NCBI RefSeq assembly: GCF_009002475.1
Contig: NZ_AP019860.1
Span: 6,648,501 to 6,712,500 of the forward strand
Reading direction: 5' to 3'
Length of the DNA: 64,000 nt
Source: Candidatus Uabimicrobium amorphum
GTDB taxonomy: Bacteria; Planctomycetota; Uabimicrobiia; Uabimicrobiales; Uabimicrobiaceae
Made by a program: the position numbers and the translations under genes. Positions within the stretch are counted from its first letter, which is position 1, and every line of letters starts with the position of its first letter. Positions 27,637 through 35,708 of the stretch are shown piece by piece. The notes beneath the pieces were generated by a model. That model did not search any database and was not told where the DNA came from. It was given only the letters and a program-made list of their open reading frames with translations.

Positions 27637-27648
27637 AAGTGATCACTT
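27637..27648. promoter_or_regulatory. Perfect 12-bp palindrome abutting a GTG start
   Basis: AAGTGATCACTT is a perfect palindrome that ends at the base before the GTG start of the monooxygenase gene, taking the place of a ribosome-binding site. It could be an operator or a translation-blocking hairpin. Chance cannot be excluded. Confidence 0.4.
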
Positions 27649-28686
27649 GTGACAAATAACTCCAAGCAACAGTTTAGTATACTGTACTTTTCAAGCAGTG
27701 ACTGCGATCGTCAACGCAATAAGTACGAACTTTTTCAAAAGAGCGCTCAATTTGCCGATCGCAATCATTTTTGCGCGGTGTGGATGCCGGAGCGACACTT
27801 CCATCCTTTTGGTGGCTTATATCCCAGCCCTGCAATTCTTGCGGCAACTCTTGCGACAACCACGCAAAAAATTCGTTTACGTGCCGGAAGTGTTGTGTTA
27901 CCTCTACATCACCCGGTACGTGTTGCCGAGGAGTGGGCAGTAGTTGATAATCTTTCACAAGGACGTGTCGATTTATCGATTGCCGCAGGATGGAGTAAAA
28001 GTGACTTTATTTTTGCACCGCAAAATTACACAAGGCGCCATGAAATCAATTTGGAAAGAATCGCAAAGATTAAGAAACTTTGGGCTGGGGAGGATGTACT
28101 TTTCAAAGATGCGACAGGAAATCGTATACCGATTTGTGTCTACCCAAAGCCACAACAAAAAGAATTGAATGTATGGCTAACGTGCAGTAGTTCCGTAGAA
28201 CGGTTTGTCGATGCCGGAAAACACGGTTACAATATTTTAACGGCTTTATTGTTTCAAAATCCGCAACAACTGCACAGTAAAATATTACGTTATCGCCAAG
28301 CTCTACGCGAAAACGGCCACCAGTACGGGCATGTAACTCTTATGTTGCATTGTTTTGTCGGAAAAGACGAAGACAACATACGTAAAATTGTCCGTAAACC
28401 TTTTTGCGACTACCTCAAAAGTGCGACGGATTTGTGGTCAAAAGAATCGCAAACTTTGCGTGAGATCAACCACAAAGACCAGGAAAAGATGTTGCAATTT
28501 GCCTTTGAACGTTATTTTCGCACTGCTGCAATGTTAGGTACCGTTGACCACTGTGCATCTCTCGCCAATGATTTTTTCCAAGCAGGAGTTGATGAAATCG
28601 CGTGTCTGATTGATTTTGGAATACACACTTCTGTTGTCCTCGAACATTTACAGTACATCAATGAATTAAAGAATCATTTTGTCTAG
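27649..28686 (+). CDS. Luciferase-like FMN monooxygenase of the MupA/Atu3671 type
   Basis: These flavin monooxygenases sit in PKS/NRPS pathways, where they hydroxylate carrier-bound chains. The 345-residue protein follows the family from its first strand (FSILYFSSSD) through AVWMPERHFHPFGGLYPSPA, RLRAGSVVLPLHHPVRVAEE and QGRVDLSIAAGW, all diagnostic of this branch of bacterial luciferase-like enzymes. It is stand-alone rather than embedded in a synthase. The start is a GTG with a weak ribosome site. The FAAL fusion follows after 19 bases with a strong AAGGAG, so the two are an operon. The expected substrate is an acyl chain on the ACP of the FAAL fusion or of the PKS. Confidence 0.85.
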   Translation: MTNNSKQQFSILYFSSSDCDRQRNKYELFQKSAQFADRNHFCAVWMPERHFHPFGGLYPSPAILAATLATTTQKIRLRAGSVVLPLHHPVRVAEEWAVVDNLSQGRVDLSIAAGWSKSDFIFAPQNYTRRHEINLERIAKIKKLWAGEDVLFKDATGNRIPICVYPKPQQKELNVWLTCSSSVERFVDAGKHGYNILTALLFQNPQQLHSKILRYRQALRENGHQYGHVTLMLHCFVGKDEDNIRKIVRKPFCDYLKSATDLWSKESQTLREINHKDQEKMLQFAFERYFRTAAMLGTVDHCASLANDFFQAGVDEIACLIDFGIHTSVVLEHLQYINELKNHFV

Positions 28687-28705
28687 TAATTAAGGAGTCG
28701 TTACC

Positions 28706-31700
28706 ATGATAAAAATCACTCAAATAGACACAAAGATAGAAGCGGATGTAGAACGTTTTATCGAAATCCCTTATCAGTTTTACAAAGATAATACATATTG
28801 GGTACCACCCTTACGCAACGATATTCGTCTATATTTGAATCGCGAACTTCATCCCATTCATCAATCGTGTGCAGTGGATTTTTTTATTGCTTCGCGCAAT
28901 GATCGCGATGTAGGCCGGGTTATGCTAATGAAAAAGCCACAACAACCATGTGCGCAGTTTGCTTTATTTGAATGTGAAAATCACAGTGAAACAGCGAAAA
29001 TGCTTTTTGACACAGCCGAAAAATGGGCACAACACAACAACGCCACGCAAATCTCCGGCCCGCAACGCCTCGACTTTTTCGAAGGGGATGGTATTTTAAT
29101 TCGCGGCTTTGAATCTTCGCAAATAATGGATATGGCTCCTTACCATCATTCTTACTATGTGAATTTATTCGAGGAAAATGAATTTGCTAGAGAGCTTGAT
29201 TTTACCTCTCACCACATAGAGCGTCGTTATTTCGAACTACCAAAGTGGTTGGAAGAGTTAGCAGACAAAATAGAAGATGATCGAGAACTTTGTGTACAAA
29301 GTTATGACGATGTAAATAGTATTCCCGTAGAACAAATTTTGGGCACTTTGCAACAATCGCTCGCACAAAATCACAATTTGGGGCACGCCGATGCGCAACA
29401 AATATATTTTTCGATCACACAACGTGTAAAAAAAGGATTGGTACCTGAATTTATCAAGACAATCTTTTACAAAGACACCATGATCAGTGCAATACTCGGA
29501 TTTCCCGATTTTTCTGATGCTTTGCGTCAGTGTCAAGGTATCTACAATCCAAAAATATTTTCCGCAGCAGTGCAAGAACCCCGTGGTCTAGTGATCAATG
29601 GTTTTGGCATTGTTCCCGAGTTTCAGGGGAAAGGAACGAATGCGATTCTTTTTCGGGAAATAAAAGATATGGTTCTTCGTCATAAAAATCTACAAACGGT
29701 AAACGTCGTGCAGGTAACAGCCACCAATCAAAAAATGCAGTCCGAGTTAAATTCATTGGGGATAAAAACCACACAGGTAGCAAGGCGTTATTATAAGAAA
29801 CTCTCACCGCAGACGATTTGCTCTACAACAGAAGATTCACAAACTTTGCGCGATTTATTGCAATACAGTGCTATGGAACATTCACACAAAGATGCATTTG
29901 TGTTTCTCGAAGACGGTGAAAACAGTGAAATGCGTTTGAGTTTCGGCGAGTTAGATAAGTGTGCCCGTCGCATCGCACAACAACTCATGAATGATAATCT
30001 CACGAAAAAACATGTCTTACTCGTTTATCCACCGGGACTGGACTTTATTAAAGCCTTTGTTGGATGTATATATGCCAATGTTGTTGCCATCCCTTGCTAT
30101 CTGCCGCGCAAAAATACCGTAGAAAGATTTAAGGCCATCTATTGCAATTCGAATGCAACCGCTGTCTTGAGCAACACAAAAACACAGCAGCTTATGAAAA
30201 CACAAAAGATTAGCGACATAGACACCTCTTTATGGCTTTATACCGATGCTTTCGCGGAGAATAGTGCTAACGAAACTCTGCCGGTGATATCGTGCAATGA
30301 TATTGCCATGATCCAATATACTTCGGGTAGTACACTTGCACCACGAGGCGTTGTTCTACGTCATAAAAATTTATGTCACAATATTCGTTTTATTCAAAAA
30401 CAGTTCGGAATCACTTTGGATACTGTCGGTTTTACTTGGCTACCGCCTTATCACGATATGGGGCTAATTGGTAGTATTCTTGTTTCTCTGGTGAGTCACA
30501 CAACAACGGTGTGCATGGCACCTGTTGATTTTTTACGCAAACCTTTGCGTTGGCTTCAGGCCATTTCTAAATACAAAGTTGAAATAAGCGGGGGACCTAA
30601 CTTTGCATATGAGTTGTGCATCGATAACATTAAAGAGGAACATTGCCGCAACCTGGATTTATCCAGTTGGAAAGTTGCATACAATGGCGCGGAGTTTGTT
30701 CAAATAAGTACATTAGAACGCTTTCATAAAAAATTTGCGGCCTATGGTTTTCGCCATGAATCTTTTTATCCTTGTTATGGCTTAGCCGAAGCTACTTTGA
30801 TGGTTTGTGGTGGTGTTCGCGAAGAACAACCAGCACTTTACTACAAAAAAGGTAGCACCTTTGTTAGTTGTGGGCACAGTGCTAACGACGTACAGTTGTA
30901 TATTTTGAATCCCGATACCCAAGAAATTTGTTGCGAAGACGAAGAAGGAGAAATTTACGTCGCGGGTCCGAGTATTGCGCAAGAATATTGGGATAATCCT
31001 CTAGAAACGGCAAAAGTATTTACACAAAGCATTTCTGGCATCGCAAGTCATGTAATGCGTACCGGGGACATGGGATTTATGAAAAATGGCGAACTTTTTG
31101 TTTCGGGGCGTCGAAAAAATATTATCGTGGTGCGCGGTAAGAACTATTATCCCCATGATTTGGAAAGTATTGCTCAGCAAAGTCACGAGGTGCTTCGTGC
31201 GAACAGTGGGGCGGCATTTACGATAGATAGTGACCAACAAGCAAAAATTGTACTCGCTTTTGAGTTGATGGATCGCAGAGTGGATATAGAGCAAGTCGCA
31301 ACAGCTATTCGCGCGGCAATCTCTAGCTCATTTCAACTAGAAATATACAATGTTGTATTTATAAAACCTGGTCATATGCCAAAAACCACCAGCGGGAAAA
31401 TACAACGTCACATATGCCGTAAGGCGTATCTTGATGGGAAACTTGATGTTATTGCCCAAAGTATACGCGGCTTTACTCCCCCTATGTCGTCAACATCTGG
31501 CTTAAATATAGAAAGAGATCTTCAACTACATTTGGCAACCTTACTTGCCGTAGACAGCGAAGCTATTCACCTTGACCTTCCGGTAAAAAATCTGGGGTTA
31601 AGTTCTTTAACGGGGGTATCCTTAATCAATTATATTGAAGAAAAATACGATATTGAAGTTCCTGTCGAACTTTTTTTTAGTGATAAAACTGTCCGCGAGT

Positions 31701-31741
31701 TGGTGCAAGACATTTCGCAAAACGCAATGATCGAGGGATGA
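28706..31741 (+). CDS. GNAT-like domain fused to fatty acyl-AMP ligase and acyl carrier domain
   Basis: Three domains lie in one 1011-residue chain. Residues 1-370 resemble the GNAT-like proteins that open with YQFYKDNTYWVPPLRNDIRL and include a VINGFGIVPEFQGKGTNA acetyl-CoA loop. Residues about 385-920 are an adenylate-forming FAAL: YTSGSTLAPRGVVLRH near 538, the LPPYHDMGLIG segment typical of FAALs, and GRRKNIIVVRGKNYYPHDLE. FAALs activate fatty acids to acyl-AMP and hand them to an ACP rather than to CoA. The last 80 residues are that ACP, with Ser967 in LGLSSL. The GNAT half may acylate or shuttle a starter; no fusion of this kind is known to me by name. AAGGAG precedes the ATG. The dehydrogenase gene follows after four bases. 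Confidence 0.9.
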   Translation: MIKITQIDTKIEADVERFIEIPYQFYKDNTYWVPPLRNDIRLYLNRELHPIHQSCAVDFFIASRNDRDVGRVMLMKKPQQPCAQFALFECENHSETAKMLFDTAEKWAQHNNATQISGPQRLDFFEGDGILIRGFESSQIMDMAPYHHSYYVNLFEENEFARELDFTSHHIERRYFELPKWLEELADKIEDDRELCVQSYDDVNSIPVEQILGTLQQSLAQNHNLGHADAQQIYFSITQRVKKGLVPEFIKTIFYKDTMISAILGFPDFSDALRQCQGIYNPKIFSAAVQEPRGLVINGFGIVPEFQGKGTNAILFREIKDMVLRHKNLQTVNVVQVTATNQKMQSELNSLGIKTTQVARRYYKKLSPQTICSTTEDSQTLRDLLQYSAMEHSHKDAFVFLEDGENSEMRLSFGELDKCARRIAQQLMNDNLTKKHVLLVYPPGLDFIKAFVGCIYANVVAIPCYLPRKNTVERFKAIYCNSNATAVLSNTKTQQLMKTQKISDIDTSLWLYTDAFAENSANETLPVISCNDIAMIQYTSGSTLAPRGVVLRHKNLCHNIRFIQKQFGITLDTVGFTWLPPYHDMGLIGSILVSLVSHTTTVCMAPVDFLRKPLRWLQAISKYKVEISGGPNFAYELCIDNIKEEHCRNLDLSSWKVAYNGAEFVQISTLERFHKKFAAYGFRHESFYPCYGLAEATLMVCGGVREEQPALYYKKGSTFVSCGHSANDVQLYILNPDTQEICCEDEEGEIYVAGPSIAQEYWDNPLETAKVFTQSISGIASHVMRTGDMGFMKNGELFVSGRRKNIIVVRGKNYYPHDLESIAQQSHEVLRANSGAAFTIDSDQQAKIVLAFELMDRRVDIEQVATAIRAAISSSFQLEIYNVVFIKPGHMPKTTSGKIQRHICRKAYLDGKLDVIAQSIRGFTPPMSSTSGLNIERDLQLHLATLLAVDSEAIHLDLPVKNLGLSSLTGVSLINYIEEKYDIEVPVELFFSDKTVRELVQDISQNAMIEG

Positions 31742-31745
31742 TTTT

Positions 31746-33263
31746 ATGTCAGAAAACGTCGAGAGAATTACATCGTGGTTAAAAACTTTTGCGCAAACTC
31801 GGGTCAATTTTCGTTTGCAAAATGATCGTAGATGCATACAGCCGCACGTAATATTAGAGCTTGGTCGGCAGGGAATTTTTGCCATTCAAATAGAAAAGCA
31901 ATACGGCGGATTGGGACTTTCTCATTATGAGTCTTGTAAAGTGATTGAACAATTAGGAGGTATTGACCTTACGATTGCGTCCATGGTAGGGCAAAACAAT
32001 ATGGGAATACGCCCTATTGTGAATTTCGGTTCGCAGCAACTTCGCGACGAATTTTTGCCTGTTTTGGCCACAGGACAAATGTTGACTTCTTTTGCCATGA
32101 CCGAACCACAAGCAGGATCTCATATTCAAGGAATCACAAGTACCATAAAAAAAACGGCAGAAAACAAATATCTACTAAATGCACAAAAGATGTGGATTGG
32201 TATGGGAAGTTGGTGTGGGGTCACATGCGTCATTGCAAAGCACTCCGGAGAACAACAAATCCCCAATAGTATGACCGCGTGTATTGTTCGTAACGGAACG
32301 CCCGGCTTTAGCGTTGGTGAAGAACAGTTGTCCATCGGAATGCGCGGTTCCGTGCAAAACCACATGTTATTTCGCGATGTCGTTGTGCCAGACTCCGATA
32401 TTGTTGGCAAAGTAGAAGAAGGTTACATCATCGCCAATGATATCATGCAATTTACGCGACTAGGGGTCGCAGCAATGAGTTTAGGGGCGATGAAACGCTG
32501 TTTAGTCTACACCATACGCTACGCATCACGGCGTAAAATTAATACCGGGCTCCTCATTGACAATACTGCCACAAAAATGAAAATCAATGCCTGTAGAGCT
32601 AAAATTTCCGCTGTGGAAAGTTTGGTTTACACAACCTGTGAATTGTTGCAACAAAGCATCATCATTCCCGAAATTCACATGGTCGCCAAAATTACGGGAA
32701 CGGAGTTTCTCGGAGATGTCGTCGATGACGCTCTACAACTTTTGGGAGGGAGAGGTTATAGCGAAAACAATTTACTTGCCTATTTCTTCGTCGACGCTCG
32801 TGCACTACGCATCTTTGAAGGGCCTTCGGAAACTCTACTTTACTACTGTGGACAGCTCATGAAATTGCGCAGCCGACGTACAAAAGTGTTCGCACATCTA
32901 AAAGCAACAGATCTTAAAAGCTATTTAGAAGAACTAGATTCTGTTTTGCAAAGTTCTTCACTCGGTAGCGACGAAAATTTTGCATGTAGTGCACGTGGAA
33001 AAATGACATGTTGGTTGGTGCTCTTAGCAACTTTGCGCTTGAGCAATATAACAAGAGTACTACCTGAATACTCTCTCACAGAGGCATGGATTTTAAACCG
33101 TATTGAAACGCAAATGCAACAACTGCGTCTAGAGGCATACAATAACCTATTGAGAGAGGTTGATACACAAGAAATTCTTAACTCTTTTGCCAATGTCGAT
33201 ATTGAACAGGTAATTCCCGATGAGGAATGTGATATGGATCGTTTGCTACGTCGAAAAATCTAA
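31746..33263 (+). CDS. Acyl-CoA (or acyl-ACP) dehydrogenase
   Basis: Acyl-CoA dehydrogenases introduce an alpha-beta double bond using FAD. The protein shows the family core: FAMTEPQAGSHIQGI near residue 117 (FAD/substrate loop), LNAQKMWIGMGSW and, near residue 357, the catalytic-base region RIFEGPSETL. The C-terminus has an extra 100-residue helical tail ending in acidic residues. Its start lies four bases beyond the FAAL-ACP stop, so it very likely acts on the acyl-ACP made by that protein, as in other FAAL-dehydrogenase pairs where the desaturated chain feeds a PKS. The gene ends the lipid locus. The following 260 bases are AT-rich with no clear terminator. Confidence 0.9.
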   Translation: MSENVERITSWLKTFAQTRVNFRLQNDRRCIQPHVILELGRQGIFAIQIEKQYGGLGLSHYESCKVIEQLGGIDLTIASMVGQNNMGIRPIVNFGSQQLRDEFLPVLATGQMLTSFAMTEPQAGSHIQGITSTIKKTAENKYLLNAQKMWIGMGSWCGVTCVIAKHSGEQQIPNSMTACIVRNGTPGFSVGEEQLSIGMRGSVQNHMLFRDVVVPDSDIVGKVEEGYIIANDIMQFTRLGVAAMSLGAMKRCLVYTIRYASRRKINTGLLIDNTATKMKINACRAKISAVESLVYTTCELLQQSIIIPEIHMVAKITGTEFLGDVVDDALQLLGGRGYSENNLLAYFFVDARALRIFEGPSETLLYYCGQLMKLRSRRTKVFAHLKATDLKSYLEELDSVLQSSSLGSDENFACSARGKMTCWLVLLATLRLSNITRVLPEYSLTEAWILNRIETQMQQLRLEAYNNLLREVDTQEILNSFANVDIEQVIPDEECDMDRLLRRKI

Positions 33264-33523
33264 TACGTGTAACGTTTTAAATCCAAAGTAAATGTTAGCA
33301 TTGTTAACAACATTGTTAATAAATGAATGCTTTTTTGCATAAAAGCGCAAAAAGTAGGCTTATTGTGATACCTTGCACAATTACCGAAAACCTTCCTGGT
33401 TTGATCTATGTTTATTTTCACGTCAAAAAATGAATATTGGCGGGAAAATTGCTGTTTATATTCTACGAGTTAACAATCTCATCCCGGTATAAACGGTATC
33501 AAAAAAAAGAAAGGTAAGACCTT

Positions 33524-34864
33524 ATGAAAACTTTCAATTTTAAATCGTTCTTATTGATTTTTATGGTAATTTGTGCATTCACAGGTTTCGTAAATGCCGA
33601 AAGAGTGGAGTTTAAGTTTGACATTATCAAATGCGACGAGAAATTCATAGAGGAACCTTCTGGAGATGTCAAAATTAACGTGCGTTTCCCCGAAAATCAT
33701 CCACCGTCGAAAATAGAAATAAAGATGATTGAGCGGCGTTTGCAAAAATATTTCAAAAAACAAACCAAAGAACTCGAAGACAAAATAGAAGAAAAGAACG
33801 ATCAAATCAAAACGTTGCTGGAGCAAATGGAACTACCTGATTCTGACCCCGTCAAAATAAAAGGGCAAATTGAAAAGGTAGAGAAAAGATTTGCAAAGTA
33901 TTACAAAAAAGAAAAAGCAGACATTGTTGCAGAAGCAAAAGACATTATCCGAAAAGAATGGCATCACATAGTTGATAACGATAAAGAGCTTAGTAAAGCG
34001 AAAAAAAAGAAGATCAAAAAGGGTTTAAAAATTGGGATAAAGATTCTTGGAGGAGCAATATCAATTGCGACTGCCGTTTTAGGAACATTGGCAACGGTGG
34101 CGGGAACATCTTGGAACCCTGGGGCACCGGCTTCAGTACTTGCGATTGTGGCAGGTTCAGCATCGGTGATCGCCGCTTCTCTGACAATTGTTTCCGGTAT
34201 AAGAGACTTGATCAATGTACGCAAAGAAAAAATCAAAGGGACAATAGAAGCGGAAAAGGAAAGTCTCAAAATTTTGCTCAACAAAGCCACCACAGACAAA
34301 GATTGGCAAACACAAGCGAAAATGTATCTATCTTCTTATGAACAAGCACTCAAAAATTTTAAAGTAGACATTGCAAAAGTGAAAAAAGAGGCCACAAAGC
34401 TCGATAAACAAGTGGAAAAAGAACAAAAAAAGATAGATAAACTCGACGAGAAAATTGCAAGATTGAGAAAGAAAACAAAAAACCGATTTGCCTATTTTAA
34501 AAAAGCAAAAAATAAGAAGAAGCAAGACCTACAAAAGATAAACGAACTTGAAGAAAAACAAGATAAAGCTCAAGAGCACCTCAAGGCTTCCAATGACACC
34601 ATCGACGAAATGATTGACAAAATACTCGAGATGGAAGATGCCGTAGATGGTTACGAAGAAACAGGAAAGTTAATGAAAGAACAACTCGAAGCATACGCGT
34701 CAGCCAATGTTTCGACACGAGAAAAAATCTTGAAAAAAATAGAGCAAATATCTGGTGTGAGTATCACAAAGTTAGAAGAGCTCTCAAAACACGTAAGCAA
34801 AATTGCCTCGCTAACAAAATCGATAGGCTCATTTTTGATGAAGGTGGTGAAATTAGGTACCTAG
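33524..34864 (+). CDS. Secreted long-helix protein with central hydrophobic hairpin (alpha-pore-forming-toxin-like)
   Basis: A signal peptide (residues 1-26, ending VNAE) leads into about 420 residues that are almost wholly helical and Lys/Glu-rich. Near residues 167-228 the charged coil is broken by a hydrophobic block, GGAISIATAVLGTLATVAG then SVLAIVAGSASVIAASLTIV, separated by a short SWNPGAP turn. Long coiled coils (heptads around 90-150, 285-400) surround it. This layout, secreted helical bundle with a hydrophobic hairpin in the middle, is that of HBL/NHE/ClyA-type alpha-pore-forming toxins; no sequence motif confirms it. A helical envelope-spanning protein is an alternative. It has its own AAAGG ribosome site and is followed by a strong terminator, so it is a single-gene unit. 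Confidence 0.7.
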   Translation: MKTFNFKSFLLIFMVICAFTGFVNAERVEFKFDIIKCDEKFIEEPSGDVKINVRFPENHPPSKIEIKMIERRLQKYFKKQTKELEDKIEEKNDQIKTLLEQMELPDSDPVKIKGQIEKVEKRFAKYYKKEKADIVAEAKDIIRKEWHHIVDNDKELSKAKKKKIKKGLKIGIKILGGAISIATAVLGTLATVAGTSWNPGAPASVLAIVAGSASVIAASLTIVSGIRDLINVRKEKIKGTIEAEKESLKILLNKATTDKDWQTQAKMYLSSYEQALKNFKVDIAKVKKEATKLDKQVEKEQKKIDKLDEKIARLRKKTKNRFAYFKKAKNKKKQDLQKINELEEKQDKAQEHLKASNDTIDEMIDKILEMEDAVDGYEETGKLMKEQLEAYASANVSTREKILKKIEQISGVSITKLEELSKHVSKIASLTKSIGSFLMKVVKLGT

Positions 34865-34907
34865 AACTTTTGAGTTACCTCCTATTTGTTTACCGTAAGG
34901 TTTGATG

Positions 34908-34945
34908 CAGGTCCGATTGTCATGCAGTCGGACCTGTTTTTGTTT
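34908..34945 (+). terminator. Strong intrinsic terminator
   Basis: CAGGTCCGA (34908-34916) pairs perfectly with TCGGACCTG (34928-34936) and is followed by TTTTTGTTT. It ends the transcript of the helical secreted protein. The remaining 238 bases before the next gene hold only an imperfect inverted repeat (TCTAGAA ... TTCTAGA, 35078-35117) and AT-rich sequence. Confidence 0.9.
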
Positions 34946-35183
34946 AGTAGCAATATCTCTATTGATGATGGGGCTAATTTTAGAAAATTTTAAAATTTTG
35001 GGATACACCTCCGTTTTTTTTCCAAGCTAATTATAAACGACAATCAGAAAACCATAGTGCAACAGACCAAAGGGACTTCTAGAAACTTGTTAAATTTTTC
35101 TACTAAACAATTCTAGAGAACATACGTCTTCTAAACAGAAGTAAAAGACAAGCCCATGATCGTTTGAGTTGAAGGAGAAGATG

Positions 35184-35576
35184 ATGAAAAAATACAAAAG
35201 TACACGAGGATCTTTACTCATCAAAGTCGCAATATTCGCTTTTTCTTGTGGCTTTTTGTTGGCTCTTCTCCATGGCGAAATTTTCGGCGTAGATAAATTG
35301 ATACGCCGTGCAGAAGCACAGATTAGCGATTTAGGTTATGGGATTGAAGTTTATCGTATCAAAAAAGGAAAGTACCCTAAAAACTTAATCGATCTTACCA
35401 TTCCAGATAAAAGAGGAAATATCCTAATCACAATAATTCCATGTGATCCTTGGGGCAATCAGTATTTATATAAAAGATCTCATACACAATTTGATATTAT
35501 TTCGTTAGGTGCTGATGGAAAGTCAGGAGGCGAAGGGCAAAATACCGATATCAAATACAGTGAAATTCCCAAGTAG
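35184..35576 (+). CDS. GspG-like pseudopilin domain protein with non-standard N-terminus
   Basis: The last 80 residues match the C-terminal half of type II secretion major pseudopilin GspG: RRAEAQISDL, YRIKKGKYP, DPWGNQYLYK, FDIISLGADGKSGGEG and DI near the end, including the calcium-loop aspartates. The N-terminus has a short basic leader, a Gly and a hydrophobic helix, but reads RGSLLIKVAIF instead of the usual GFTLIE. The +5 Glu needed for pilin assembly is Lys and the +1 residue is Ser. It may be anchored rather than assembled, or be processed unusually. The ATG at 35184 is six bases after AAGGAG; another ATG lies one codon before. No other secretion genes are near. Confidence 0.75.
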   Translation: MKKYKSTRGSLLIKVAIFAFSCGFLLALLHGEIFGVDKLIRRAEAQISDLGYGIEVYRIKKGKYPKNLIDLTIPDKRGNILITIIPCDPWGNQYLYKRSHTQFDIISLGADGKSGGEGQNTDIKYSEIPK

Positions 35577-35603
35577 GTAAAGGTAAATTGATGTTGTTTA
35601 AAT

Positions 35604-35642
35604 AAGAGGTGCACATGGGTTGCACGTTACGTTGCACCTCTT
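35604..35642. terminator. Hairpin between convergent GspG-like and FeoB-like genes
   Basis: AAGAGGTGCA and TGCACCTCTT form a 10-bp stem with a 19-base loop, placed between two convergent genes. Neither side has a real U-tract, so termination is inferred from position. Confidence 0.45.
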
Positions 35643-35708
35643 GAGGTTTTAAAGTAAAGATGAAATTTTAGCGATGTTGTTTTTGTCAAATAGGTTATTT
35701 GTGCAGTG

